Source: Brucella pseudogrignonensis (GTDB taxonomy: Bacteria > Pseudomonadota > Alphaproteobacteria > Rhizobiales > Rhizobiaceae). From it: a stretch of DNA of 64,000 nucleotides. This document shows, in pieces, positions 43,468-51,828 of the stretch. Both the position numbers and the translations under genes were made by a program. Location of the stretch: assembly GCF_002252525.1 (NCBI RefSeq), contig NZ_NNRM01000020.1, forward strand, positions 1-64,000, in the 5' to 3' direction. The notes beneath the pieces are model-generated. The model did no database searches. It had not been told where the DNA came from and saw only the letters and a list, made by a program, of their open reading frames with translations. Positions within the stretch are counted from its first letter, which is position 1, and each line of letters opens with the position of its first letter.

Positions 43468-44250
43468 TTACATCAAATGAGCGACTTCGGGCATTTCGAT
43501 AATGCCGAGTGAAAGCGCCGTCGCTACCGCGGACGTCCGGTTCGAACAATTGAGCTTGATCTTCGCATTCTGAAGGTAGGTCACCACTGTCCAGCGGGCG
43601 ATACTGAGAATTTCAGCAATTTCACCATCTGTCTTGCCGTTTGCGGCCCAACGTAAGCAGTCGATTTCGCGCGGCGTCAGAAGCGATGCTACAGGCTTTG
43701 TCTGCTCACAACCGCACAATGTGTTGTGAATGATGCCGGAAACACTTAGCAGGCGTGGGCGCATCTTGGAAATAAACTGGTCACGCGCTTCGTCTTCACC
43801 CCGTTCAAAACAAAACAACGTACAGCCGGCCGCGCCGTTTGTATTGCGTGCGGAAACAGCGATAAACACATTACCAAGGCCGTGCTTTTCGGCATCCTGC
43901 ATCATTTCTGCAATATCAGGGCATGCATTCGCATCTTCCTTGAGATCACGGACGATGCCACTTGTATCATTCCGGAAATACGGGGCGTCCTCCTGAAAAA
44001 TAGGATCAATGACAAAATAGTTCTTTGTCGAGTATCGCGTCGCCCAGCTGGAAGGAAACGTCATCACAACTGTCAGATCCGATGAGTTTATCTTCGTGCA
44101 ATCTCCCATACGCCCGCGATAGGTATGCATAATATAACGGCATCCGATTTCATCCCGGATACGCGTTAAAAGCGCCAATGTGTCGCCCTGAAAAGATGTG
44201 CCAAAAAAGGTCTTTTTAAAATTCGGAAAATGAATCAAGTCGAGAGTCAT
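43468..44250 (-). CDS. vjbR: Quorum-sensing LuxR-family regulator VjbR
   Basis: This 260-aa regulator has an N-terminal acyl-homoserine-lactone-binding domain (to about residue 180) and a C-terminal LuxR helix-turn-helix ([20 protein letters not shown] to [13 protein letters not shown]). It matches Brucella VjbR, which controls the virB secretion genes, flagellar genes and envelope proteins. The start ATG 44250 (MTLDLIHFP) has AAGGA upstream; the longer frame to 44301 is not needed. Its place next to the flagellar block agrees with a shared circuit. Confidence 0.94.
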   Translation of the reverse strand: MTLDLIHFPNFKKTFFGTSFQGDTLALLTRIRDEIGCRYIMHTYRGRMGDCTKINSSDLTVVMTFPSSWATRYSTKNYFVIDPIFQEDAPYFRNDTSGIVRDLKEDANACPDIAEMMQDAEKHGLGNVFIAVSARNTNGAAGCTLFCFERGEDEARDQFISKMRPRLLSVSGIIHNTLCGCEQTKPVASLLTPREIDCLRWAANGKTDGEIAEILSIARWTVVTYLQNAKIKLNCSNRTSAVATALSLGIIEMPEVAHLM

Positions 44251-44295
44251 TGTATAATATCCTTGGTAATAAAGCACGAAACGAGCTTCATCTGG

Positions 44296-44316
44296 CGCCA
44301 CAAAATATCGGTGGCG
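44296..44316. promoter_or_regulatory. Dyad in the vjbR upstream region
   Basis: CGCCAC (44296-44301) and GTGGCG (44311-44316) form a perfect inverted repeat 46-66 bp before the vjbR start. It could be a regulator site or a leader hairpin. No known operator is recognised. Confidence 0.35.
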
Positions 44317-44482
44317 AATCGGCTACGTCGGGCCTTCAATCACTTATCAGTCACATAAAAAATGGGCCGCTATGCAACCCGCAATAAATTGATTGCTATG
44401 TATTACACACAAGAACCGTGTCGAAAAAAGGCTCTTGCAAGTGAAAATTACGTTACCAATGAAATTTCCGCAAAACTATTTC

Positions 44483-45238
44483 TTAGCTTTCAGGGGGAAT
44501 GTTCTGTTTTGAAACATTCCGACATTTACTTCCGTAAGCCCTAAAGAAGAAGTCGAGCGCGTTTTCGACATTCTTGATAATAGTTTGTTCTGATGGCGGC
44601 TCACTCAAGACGCCAAAAAGGCGTGGTCGATAGAGACCAGACAGAAACAGGTCCGTCAGCTGATAGGCCTTTTCCAGCGGGTCAAACGGTTCAAGCTCGC
44701 CTGCCTCAATCATTCGGGACAGGAAGTCCGCCATGATCAGATGGCTGCGCTTCGGACCACGTTCATAAAAGCGCGCCGACAATTCCGGCTTGCGTTCACT
44801 GACCCCAAGAATGATGCGCTGCGCACGGATCGCCGTTGTCGATGTAATAAGTGTAACCAGGGTTACCCCGAAGTCAGCCAGTTCTTCTCGCGTGGAGAAA
44901 CCTTTGTCGATCTTGGCGACCATCTTGCTGAAAGTCGTCATGCGGTAATGCTCGCACAGAGCGACGAACAGATCTTCCTTGCTGTTGAAGTAAACGTAAA
45001 TCGTACCCTTGGACACGCCAGCTTCACGCGTGATATCGTTCATGCTGGCAGCGTCAAACCCCATACGCAGAAAGACGTTCTGCGCGCCTTCAAGAATTTG
45101 CTGACGCTTGATTGGATCTTGTCCGGCGGCAAGGCGTGTACGCCCACTTTCCGCATCAGGTTCGCACACGAACGCGTCAGTGTCGCTGCCTTCTGCAGCA
45201 ACATCAGCACCTTCACATATGCGGTATTCACGATTCAT
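44483..45238 (-). CDS. TetR-family repressor of the adjacent EmrAB-like pump
   Basis: This 251-aa protein has the TetR helix-turn-helix near residues 50-90 (ILEGAQNVFLRMGFDAASMN, then GVSKGTIYVYFNSKEDLF) after a longer than usual charged leader. ATG 45238 (MNREYRICEG) is preferred over a frame reaching 45283, which would start inside the first operator. It diverges from the efflux genes across 124 bp holding two identical palindromes, the standard repressor arrangement. Confidence 0.88.
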   Translation of the reverse strand: MNREYRICEGADVAAEGSDTDAFVCEPDAESGRTRLAAGQDPIKRQQILEGAQNVFLRMGFDAASMNDITREAGVSKGTIYVYFNSKEDLFVALCEHYRMTTFSKMVAKIDKGFSTREELADFGVTLVTLITSTTAIRAQRIILGVSERKPELSARFYERGPKRSHLIMADFLSRMIEAGELEPFDPLEKAYQLTDLFLSGLYRPRLFGVLSEPPSEQTIIKNVENALDFFFRAYGSKCRNVSKQNIPPES

Positions 45239-45260
45239 TGTACAAAACTCGCATTTTTTT

Positions 45261-45276
45261 CGAACCAAGCGGTTCG
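45261..45276. promoter_or_regulatory. TetR operator 1
   Basis: CGAACCAAGCGGTTCG has 6-bp inverted arms around four bases and lies 23-38 bp before the TetR gene. An identical copy is at 45318. It is probably the autoregulatory site. Confidence 0.75.
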
Positions 45277-45317
45277 ATGTCACTTGATATGGGCAACTTA
45301 TTGCTCTAAGTCAACAT

Positions 45318-45333
45318 CGAACCAAGCGGTTCG
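45318..45333. promoter_or_regulatory. TetR operator 2
   Basis: This is an exact second copy of CGAACCAAGCGGTTCG, 30-45 bp before the membrane-fusion gene and 57 bp from copy 1. It is probably the site that represses the pump promoter. Confidence 0.75.
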
Positions 45334-45362
45334 TTGAAGCGGTTATACAGAAAGTTTGCCTT

Positions 45363-46607
45363 ATGTCCGCCCCCAAGTCTGTTGATACGGCTGATATCCG
45401 TCCATTCCCTACCCCTGCTGGCCCTACACCTGCTGGTCAGGGAGAACAGTCCAGAGTGAACGCCGAACCCTTGGGTGAACGGCCCGCTCCGCAGACTGCT
45501 CCGGATACGGCAGCACCCAGCGCCCCACCTGCTGACGCAAAGGGCGGCAAGAAAAAAGGCTTCGGAAAGCGCGTTCTGCTTCCGGGCATTCTTATTGCCG
45601 CTGTTGCTGGCGGCCTTTGGTATGGTTATGACTGGTGGACCGTTGGCCGCTTCATGGTTTCAACGGACGACGCTTATGTGCAGGGCGACATTGCTTCGAT
45701 TGCACCGAAAGTCACCGGCTATATCGAAAACATTCCAGTTGTCGCTAACCAGCACGTTAAAGCTGGCGATGTGATCTTCCAGCTCGATGCTGGCGATTAT
45801 CAGATCGCGCTTGACGATGCGGAAGCCAAGCTCAACACGCAGAAGCAGACACTTGCACGCATTAATGCGCAGGTTGACGCTTCAAAGGCGAGTTTGCAGC
45901 AGGCGCAGGCCGACGAACAGGCTTCGCAGGCCGTTCTGAAGAACGCCGAAAGCACCATGGTCCGAATTCAGAAGCTGCATGATACGCGCTTCTCTGCACA
46001 GTCCGAACTCGACAACGCACAGTCAGCGCTCGATCAGGCCAAGGCAAAGCTTGCCGGTTCGAATGCGCAGATCGCTTCGGCAAATGCGAATATCGAAGTG
46101 CTGAATGCGCAGTATAAGGAAGCGGAAAGCACCATGCGTTCGCTGGAGCTCGCCCGCGACAAGGCTGCACGCGACCTCAACTTCACCACCCTGCGCGCAC
46201 CTTTTGATGGTGTTGTCGGCAATCTTTCCGGCAAGAAGGGCGATCTCGTTTCGGCTGGCCAGAAGATCGCAGCGCTCGTTCCTGTAAACGCGCTCTATAT
46301 CGATGCCAACTTCAAGGAAACGCAGCTCGGCCACATCAAAACCGGCGAAACCGCGCGTATCTATGTTGATGCCATCGACGGCCCTTACTTTGAAGGCAAG
46401 GTGGCATCGGTTGCTCCGGCATCGGGCGCTGTGTTCTCGCTGCTGCCACCTGAAAATGCGACGGGTAACTTCACCAAGATCGTTCAGCGTGTTCCGGTTC
46501 GTATCATGATCCCACAGGACGCGCTCGATTCCGGCAAAATCCGTGCAGGTCTCAGCGTGACGGTCGATGTGGACACCCGCACCGCACCGGAAGACAAGGC
46601 CAATTAA
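45363..46607 (+). CDS. EmrA-like membrane fusion protein
   Basis: This periplasmic adaptor of a tripartite efflux pump is 414 aa. A Pro/Ala-rich cytosolic leader (residues 1-60) precedes one span (about 66-86), a biotinyl-lipoyl domain (STDDAYVQGDIASIAPKVTG), a long coiled hairpin (145-260) and a beta-barrel domain. It pairs with the MFS gene downstream; an outer-membrane channel is not in the window. It is probably repressed by the divergent TetR. Confidence 0.9.
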   Translation: MSAPKSVDTADIRPFPTPAGPTPAGQGEQSRVNAEPLGERPAPQTAPDTAAPSAPPADAKGGKKKGFGKRVLLPGILIAAVAGGLWYGYDWWTVGRFMVSTDDAYVQGDIASIAPKVTGYIENIPVVANQHVKAGDVIFQLDAGDYQIALDDAEAKLNTQKQTLARINAQVDASKASLQQAQADEQASQAVLKNAESTMVRIQKLHDTRFSAQSELDNAQSALDQAKAKLAGSNAQIASANANIEVLNAQYKEAESTMRSLELARDKAARDLNFTTLRAPFDGVVGNLSGKKGDLVSAGQKIAALVPVNALYIDANFKETQLGHIKTGETARIYVDAIDGPYFEGKVASVAPASGAVFSLLPPENATGNFTKIVQRVPVRIMIPQDALDSGKIRAGLSVTVDVDTRTAPEDKAN

Positions 46608-46638
46608 GGGCTAACTAAAGAAGCAATTGCGTTTGAGG

Positions 46639-46677
46639 GCGCATACCGAAAATTGTGAAACAGCTTTCGGTATGCGC
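46639..46677 (+). repeat. Hairpin between the efflux genes
   Basis: GCGCATACCGAAA (46639-46651) pairs perfectly over 13 bp with TTTCGGTATGCGC (46665-46677). There is no T run. It may stabilise the upstream message or be another mobile palindrome; its arms resemble the ATGCGC ends of the mosaic family. Confidence 0.65.
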
Positions 46678-46760
46678 GTGAAAACGGCTCATTAGAATAT
46701 GTGGTGGCGCGGCGAACAGCTTTCGCGCCCCTTTCCTCTTCCTATTCGGAGTGCGCCTTC

Positions 46761-48341
46761 ATGGCTGCAAACACCACGATGGGGCCGATGGCTCCCGCAG
46801 AAGATCGCATCGATCCCAAGAAGGCGATTGCCTTTCTTGCGATGGTGTTCGGCATGTTTATGGCCATTCTGGACATCCAGATTGTGTCTGCATCGCTGTC
46901 TGAAATTCAGGCAGGCCTCAGCGCCAGCTCCGACGAAATCTCCTGGGTTCAGACATCCTATCTGATTGCGGAAGTCATCATGATCCCGCTCTCAGGTTTC
47001 TTGGGTCGCCTTGTCTCCACCCGCGTGCTGTTTACCGTTTCCGCCGCTGGCTTCACGCTTGCCTCCATGCTCTGCGCGACTGCCACCAATATCGATCAGA
47101 TGATCGTCTATCGCGCCATTCAGGGCTTCATCGGCGGTGGCATGATCCCGAGCGTGTTTGCAGCCGCATTCACGATCTTCCCGCCATCCAAACGCTCCAT
47201 CGTTTCACCGATGATCGGCCTTGTCGCGACGCTTGCACCAACCATCGGCCCGACCGTCGGCGGCTATCTAAGCCACGCATTTTCATGGCACTGGCTGTTC
47301 CTGGTCAATGTCGGCCCCGGCATCCTCGTCACAATCGCTGCATGGAACCTCATCGACTTCGACGAAGGCGACAGCTCGCTTCTGAGCAAATTCGACTGGT
47401 GGGGCCTCGCTGGTATGGCAGCCTTCTTAGGCTCGATGGAATATGTGCTCGAAGAAGGCCCGCGCAACGACTGGCTGCAGGATGAAGCAATCTTCATTCT
47501 GAGCGGCGTAATGGTTATAGGCGGTATTCTCTTCTTCTTCAGAGCGTTCACAGCCGAAGAACCCATTGTGGACTTACGTGCCTTCAAGAATGTCAACTTC
47601 GCCTTTGGCTCACTGTTCTCGTTCGTGATGGGTGTCGGCCTTTATGGCCTCACTTATCTTTATCCGCTGTTTCTCAGTAGCATCCGCGGCTACGACGCCC
47701 TGATGATCGGCGAAGCGCTGTTTGTCAGCGGTCTTGCCATGTTCTTCACTGCACCGCTCGCAGGCTTCCTGTCCACACGCATGGACCCGCGCCTGATGAT
47801 GATGATCGGCTTCCTTGGCTTTGCTGCCGGTACATGGATGGTCACAGGTCTGACTGCGGACTGGGATTTCTATGAACTTCTGCTGCCGCAGATCCTGCGC
47901 GGCTGTTCGCTGATGCTCTGCATGGTGCCGATCAACAATCTGGCGCTTGGCACCTTGCCACCTGCGCTGCTGAAAAACGCTTCCGGTCTGTTCAACCTGA
48001 CCCGAAATCTCGGTGGTGCTGTCGGTCTGGCTGTGATCAACACCATTCTCACCCGTCGCAGCGATATGCATTATGAGCGTCTGGCCGAGCATGTGCGCTG
48101 GGGGAATGCGGAAGCCGAACAGATGCTGGCGAACCTGACTGCGAAGTATAATGCGGCCGGTCTGGATGGTGCGACAATCGCCATCTCCAAAATGTCGGGC
48201 ATGGTGCGCCAGCAGGCAACACTCATGTCCTTCATCGACGTATTCTTCATTCTCACGATGATGTTCTGCACGCTCGCAGCTTGTGCCGTGATGTTACGCA
48301 AGCCAAAGCAAGCCGCCGGAGGCGGTGGCGGCGGTCACTAA
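46761..48341 (+). CDS. EmrB-like MFS drug exporter (DHA2 family)
   Basis: This 14-span drug:proton antiporter is 526 aa. It has FMAILDIQIVSASLSEIQAG in span 1, the motif A-like GFLGRLVSTR and the span-5 motif GPTVGGYLSHAFSW. ATG 46761 has GGAG upstream; the frame to 46701 is not supported. It works with the upstream adaptor to move hydrophobic compounds out. The substrate is unknown. Confidence 0.92.
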   Translation: MAANTTMGPMAPAEDRIDPKKAIAFLAMVFGMFMAILDIQIVSASLSEIQAGLSASSDEISWVQTSYLIAEVIMIPLSGFLGRLVSTRVLFTVSAAGFTLASMLCATATNIDQMIVYRAIQGFIGGGMIPSVFAAAFTIFPPSKRSIVSPMIGLVATLAPTIGPTVGGYLSHAFSWHWLFLVNVGPGILVTIAAWNLIDFDEGDSSLLSKFDWWGLAGMAAFLGSMEYVLEEGPRNDWLQDEAIFILSGVMVIGGILFFFRAFTAEEPIVDLRAFKNVNFAFGSLFSFVMGVGLYGLTYLYPLFLSSIRGYDALMIGEALFVSGLAMFFTAPLAGFLSTRMDPRLMMMIGFLGFAAGTWMVTGLTADWDFYELLLPQILRGCSLMLCMVPINNLALGTLPPALLKNASGLFNLTRNLGGAVGLAVINTILTRRSDMHYERLAEHVRWGNAEAEQMLANLTAKYNAAGLDGATIAISKMSGMVRQQATLMSFIDVFFILTMMFCTLAACAVMLRKPKQAAGGGGGGH

Positions 48342-48407
48342 TATCAAGGCGCGAAGATGCTGACGCTATCCACGCCTTGAAAAAGTTCAATCGCCACTCG
48401 GGCTTAA

Positions 48408-48442
48408 CCAAAGCTCCATGAGTCATACTCATGGAGCTTTGG
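48408..48442 (+). terminator. Perfect 16-bp hairpin after the MFS gene
   Basis: CCAAAGCTCCATGAGT (48408-48423) and ACTCATGGAGCTTTGG (48427-48442) are exact complements around CAT. There is no T run on the plus strand, so it may stop or protect the efflux message by other means, or be a protein-binding palindrome. Confidence 0.55.
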
Positions 48443-48712
48443 TATAAAGCGTCCAGATTCGATTTCATACGAAACCGAATCTGCTTCGCGAGTATTTCAT
48501 AAATTTTCGTTTGAATTAGCTCTCCGCGCCATTTGCCGCGCGCAGGCAAACTCCTGTCGTTTTGGGAAAAGCGTCTTTTTAAATTGTGACAGTGACGAAA
48601 CCTTTGTCATATTTATTGTCATAAAAATGCAGTTCAACCTTATGGATCAATTGCTAAGTCCCTGAAAACGTGTTTCACTTTCTGTCGTTGACATTTTGTG
48701 ACATTAAGCAAA

Positions 48713-48730
48713 CTGTCATCCAACCGTCAT
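48713..48730 (+). promoter_or_regulatory. Pho box before the ABC importer
   Basis: CTGTCATCCAACCGTCAT matches the two CTGTCAT half-sites of the PhoB consensus at 13 of 14 bases with the proper 4-base spacer. It ends 78 bp before the start codon, and TATCGG 10 bp downstream could be the -10 of a PhoB-dependent promoter. Confidence 0.7.
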
Positions 48731-48808
48731 CTAGGACGGCTATCGGGAGTGCGCGAACACTGGAATCGACCGGGAGCGTTCGCCCGACTTTAACAGGGGA
48801 GTCAAACA

Positions 48809-49912
48809 ATGCTTGCATTTACTGCGCGTCTGCTGTCGCTTTCGACTGCAATCGCTGTTGGCGGGGTGTCTATTGCTGCTGCTGAACCATCAGCTGAACT
48901 CATCGCTGCAGCCAAGGCTGAAGGCCAGCTGACCACCATCGCGCTGCCACACGACTGGTGCGGCTACGGCGAAATCATCCAGAGCTTCAAAGACAAGTAC
49001 GGCCTTAAGGTCAACGAACTGAACCCTGATGCTGGTTCGGGCGACGAAATTGAAGCCATCAAGGCAAACAAGGACAACAAGGGCCCACAGGCTCCTGACG
49101 TTATCGACGTTGGCTTTGCTTTCGGCACCACCGCCAAGAAAGACGGCCTGATCCAGCCTTACAAGGTCGCAACCTGGGACGAAATTCCAGACAGCGCCAA
49201 GGACCCTGAAGGTTACTGGTACGGCGATTATTACGGCGTTCTTGGTTTCGAAGTGAACAAGGACATCGTTAAGGACGTCCCACAGGATTGGGAAGACCTG
49301 CTCAAGAGCGATTACGCAAATTCGGTTGCTCTGGCTGGTGATCCACGCGTTTCCGCACAGGCAATCCTCGGCGTTCACGCTGCAGGCATCGCACGCGGTG
49401 CAGAACCAGGTGCCGAAGCTGGCAAGAAGGGCCTTGAATTCTATAAGGAACTCAACGCCAACGGTAACTTCGTTCCAGTCATCGGCAAGGCCGCTTCGCT
49501 GGCACAGGGTTCGACCCCAATCGTCATCCGTTGGGATTACAACGCGCTCGCAGACCGTGACACCCTGAAGGGCAACCCGGAAATCGAAACCGTAATTCCA
49601 AAGTCGGGTGTTGTTGCTGGCGTTTACGTTCAGGCGATCAGCGCTTATGCACCGCATCCAAACGCTGCAAAGCTGTGGATGGAACACCTGTATTCTGACG
49701 AAGGCCAGCTTGGCTATCTGAAGGGCTACTGCCACCCGATCCGCTTCAATGCGATGGCGAAGGCTGGCAAGATCCCACAGGAACTGCTCGACAAGCTGCC
49801 ACCAGCAGAAGCCTATGAAAAGGCTATATTCCCAACTCTTGAACAGATTGAAGCCGCTCAGGCAGAAATCACCAAGAACTGGGACAGCGTTGTTGGCGCA
49901 AACGTTCAGTAA
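48809..49912 (+). CDS. ABC transporter substrate-binding protein (PotD/iron/phosphonate type)
   Basis: This periplasmic solute-binding protein is 367 aa with a signal peptide (residues 1-25). The fold is family-1 type, as in transporters of polyamines, ferric iron or 2-aminoethylphosphonate. CAGGGGAG precedes the ATG. Codon use is more biased (for example CCA for proline) than in neighbouring genes, suggesting high expression. The upstream Pho box points to a phosphorus-containing substrate, for example an organophosphonate; this is inference. Confidence 0.8.
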   Translation: MLAFTARLLSLSTAIAVGGVSIAAAEPSAELIAAAKAEGQLTTIALPHDWCGYGEIIQSFKDKYGLKVNELNPDAGSGDEIEAIKANKDNKGPQAPDVIDVGFAFGTTAKKDGLIQPYKVATWDEIPDSAKDPEGYWYGDYYGVLGFEVNKDIVKDVPQDWEDLLKSDYANSVALAGDPRVSAQAILGVHAAGIARGAEPGAEAGKKGLEFYKELNANGNFVPVIGKAASLAQGSTPIVIRWDYNALADRDTLKGNPEIETVIPKSGVVAGVYVQAISAYAPHPNAAKLWMEHLYSDEGQLGYLKGYCHPIRFNAMAKAGKIPQELLDKLPPAEAYEKAIFPTLEQIEAAQAEITKNWDSVVGANVQ

Positions 49913-49919
49913 GCGGATT

Positions 49920-49953
49920 TAGAGCGCTGTACGTCCTCTTGGACGCGCAAAAG
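49920..49953. repeat. Short mosaic module after the binding-protein gene
   Basis: TAGAGCGCTGT...GTCC..GGACGCGC has the same hairpin plan as the first module at 13279-13309. It starts 8 bp past the stop codon. Confidence 0.6.
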
Positions 49954-49976
49954 TCGCTTTAACTCACCCTGTTTAT

Positions 49977-50019
49977 GATCTGTGGCGGCCAGAAATGGTC
50001 GTCGCAGATTCTGCTTTTT
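49977..50019 (+). terminator. RNA hairpin with GAAA loop between binding protein and permease genes
   Basis: Positions 49978-49991 pair with 49996-50009 over 14 bp, counting three G-U pairs, around a GAAA tetraloop. TTTTT follows at 50015-50019. The wobble pairs mean the structure is made only by the plus-strand transcript. It probably ends most transcripts after the binding protein, giving it higher expression than the permeases. Confidence 0.75.
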
Positions 50020-50132
50020 AGCCAAAACAGTTCGCCTGATTTGTTGTGAAACAACCCTAGCCCTTTGCTTTGATGCTGACCTTTCCGGAACGCCTGTGGT
50101 GTTTTCGAAACTTTGCTTCTAAGAAAGTACGT

Positions 50133-51026
50133 ATGAGTTCAACAGCCGATACCACCTCACAGCCAAGTCAGGTGCGTAAGCGTCAACTGCCACTCTCCTA
50201 TGTTGGCGTTGCGCCGTTTTTCCTGTTTGCGATTCTCTTTCTGCTATGGCCGACAATGTATCTGATTGTCGGCGCGTTTCAGGATCCGGACGGAAATTTC
50301 ACGCTCCAGAATGTTCAGGATCTCTTCCAGCCTCAGATTATGAGTGCCTACTGGATTTCGATCAAAGTAAGCCTCGCATCGGCGCTCGGTGGCGCATTGA
50401 TCGGCTTCTTTCTGGCCTGGGCTGTGGTGCTTGGCAATCTGCCACGCTGGCTACGCCCAACAGTTCTGACTTTCTCGGGCGTTGCATCGAATTTCGCTGG
50501 CGTTCCGCTGGCCTTCGCGTTTCTCGCAACTCTTGGCCGTACCGGCTTCGTAACAATCCTGTTTCGTGAGTGGTTCGGTTTCAACCTGTACTCGACCGGC
50601 TTCAACCTTCTGAGCTTCTTCGGTCTGACCATCACCTATCTGTTCTTCCAGATTCCGCTGATGGTGCTCATTCTGACGCCTGCTCTGGACGGCCTGAAGA
50701 AAGAATGGCGTGAAGCCTCTTCGATCCTGGGCGCGACCAACCTCCAATATTGGCGCATGGTTGCGTTTCCGATTCTCTGGCCAAGCCTGCTCGGCACAAC
50801 GCTGCTGCTGTTCGCAAACGCCTTTGGTGCGATTGCAACCGCCTATGCGCTGACCGGCTCATCGCTCAACATCGTTCCGATCCTGCTCTATGCACAGATC
50901 AGAGGCGACGTTCTGCATAACCAGAATCTGGGCTACGCGCTGGCACTCGGTATGATCGTCATCACCGGTCTTTCCAACCTCCTTTACATCTGGCTGCGTA
51001 TGCGCGCCGAAAGGTGGCAGCGATGA
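50133..51026 (+). CDS. ABC transporter permease, subunit 1
   Basis: This integral membrane permease is 297 aa with about six spans. The coupling loop EWREASSILGATNLQYWRMV holds the EAA motif. The start ATG 50133 (MSSTADTTSQ) is preferred over a frame from 50070. It overlaps the second permease (ATGA). It works with the binding protein at 48809 and the ATPase at 51829. Confidence 0.88.
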   Translation: MSSTADTTSQPSQVRKRQLPLSYVGVAPFFLFAILFLLWPTMYLIVGAFQDPDGNFTLQNVQDLFQPQIMSAYWISIKVSLASALGGALIGFFLAWAVVLGNLPRWLRPTVLTFSGVASNFAGVPLAFAFLATLGRTGFVTILFREWFGFNLYSTGFNLLSFFGLTITYLFFQIPLMVLILTPALDGLKKEWREASSILGATNLQYWRMVAFPILWPSLLGTTLLLFANAFGAIATAYALTGSSLNIVPILLYAQIRGDVLHNQNLGYALALGMIVITGLSNLLYIWLRMRAERWQR

Positions 51027-51823
51027 ATAAGGGCTTCAACTTCCAGAAGATCGGCGCGTGGATCGCCTTCGCGATTGGCGCGATCTACTTCCTCGTTCCG
51101 CTGATCGGCACCTTTGAATTTTCGCTGCGTATGCGTCGTGGCGAATATTCCTTCGACGCCTATCGCGTGGTTTTCAGCGATCCGAATTTCCAGGCGACCT
51201 TCTCCTACTCGATTATTCTCGGCATCCTGACGATCATCTTCGGTGTGCTGCTTGTTGTGCCGACCGCCTATTGGGTTCGCCTTCGTCTGCCACATCTGCG
51301 TCCGCTAATCGAGTTCATCACGCTGATGCCGCTAGTCATTCCGGCAATCGTCATCGTGTTCGGTTATCTGCGCATTTATAACTCGTCGTCGTGGCTGCCA
51401 TTCACCTCGTCAACGCGTGCAACCGATCTGTTGTTGATGTTCGGCTACATGACTTTATCGCTGCCATACATGTATCGCGCAGTCGATACGGCTATGCGCA
51501 CGATTGATGTTCGCACGCTGACCGAAGCCGCCCAGAGCCTTGGCGCTGGCTGGGGCCGGATCATGTTCAAAGTGATTTTCCCCAACGTGATGTCAGGCGT
51601 CATGAGCGGTGCTTTCATCACCTTTGCTATCGTCATTGGTGAATTCACGCTGGCATCCTTGCTCAACCGTCCTGCCTTTGGTCCTTATCTCCAGCTCGTC
51701 GGCGCAAACCGCGCTTATGAACCTTCCGCGCTGGCGATTATTTCCTTCGGTATTACGTGGCTCAGCATCATCATGTTGCAGCTCGTTTCGCGCCTCAACA
51801 AATTCAAGACAACCGCCGGGTAA
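51023..51823 (+). CDS. ABC transporter permease, subunit 2
   Basis: This second permease is 266 aa with about six spans and the EAA motif in LTEAAQSLGAGWGRIMFKVI. The start ATG 51023 has AAGG upstream and overlaps the first permease by 4 bp. It lies 5 bp from the ATPase gene. Confidence 0.88.
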   Translation: MNKGFNFQKIGAWIAFAIGAIYFLVPLIGTFEFSLRMRRGEYSFDAYRVVFSDPNFQATFSYSIILGILTIIFGVLLVVPTAYWVRLRLPHLRPLIEFITLMPLVIPAIVIVFGYLRIYNSSSWLPFTSSTRATDLLLMFGYMTLSLPYMYRAVDTAMRTIDVRTLTEAAQSLGAGWGRIMFKVIFPNVMSGVMSGAFITFAIVIGEFTLASLLNRPAFGPYLQLVGANRAYEPSALAIISFGITWLSIIMLQLVSRLNKFKTTAG

Positions 51824-51828
51824 CATTC

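Larger units (their letters stand above)
48342..48808. other. 467-bp region between the efflux pair and the ABC importer
   Basis: A perfect 16-bp-arm hairpin (48408-48442) follows the efflux operon. The middle is AT-rich, with a TTGTCAT pair (48604-48622), and the distal part has a Pho box (48713-48730) and a strong ribosome site. No gene is seen. Confidence 0.7.
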
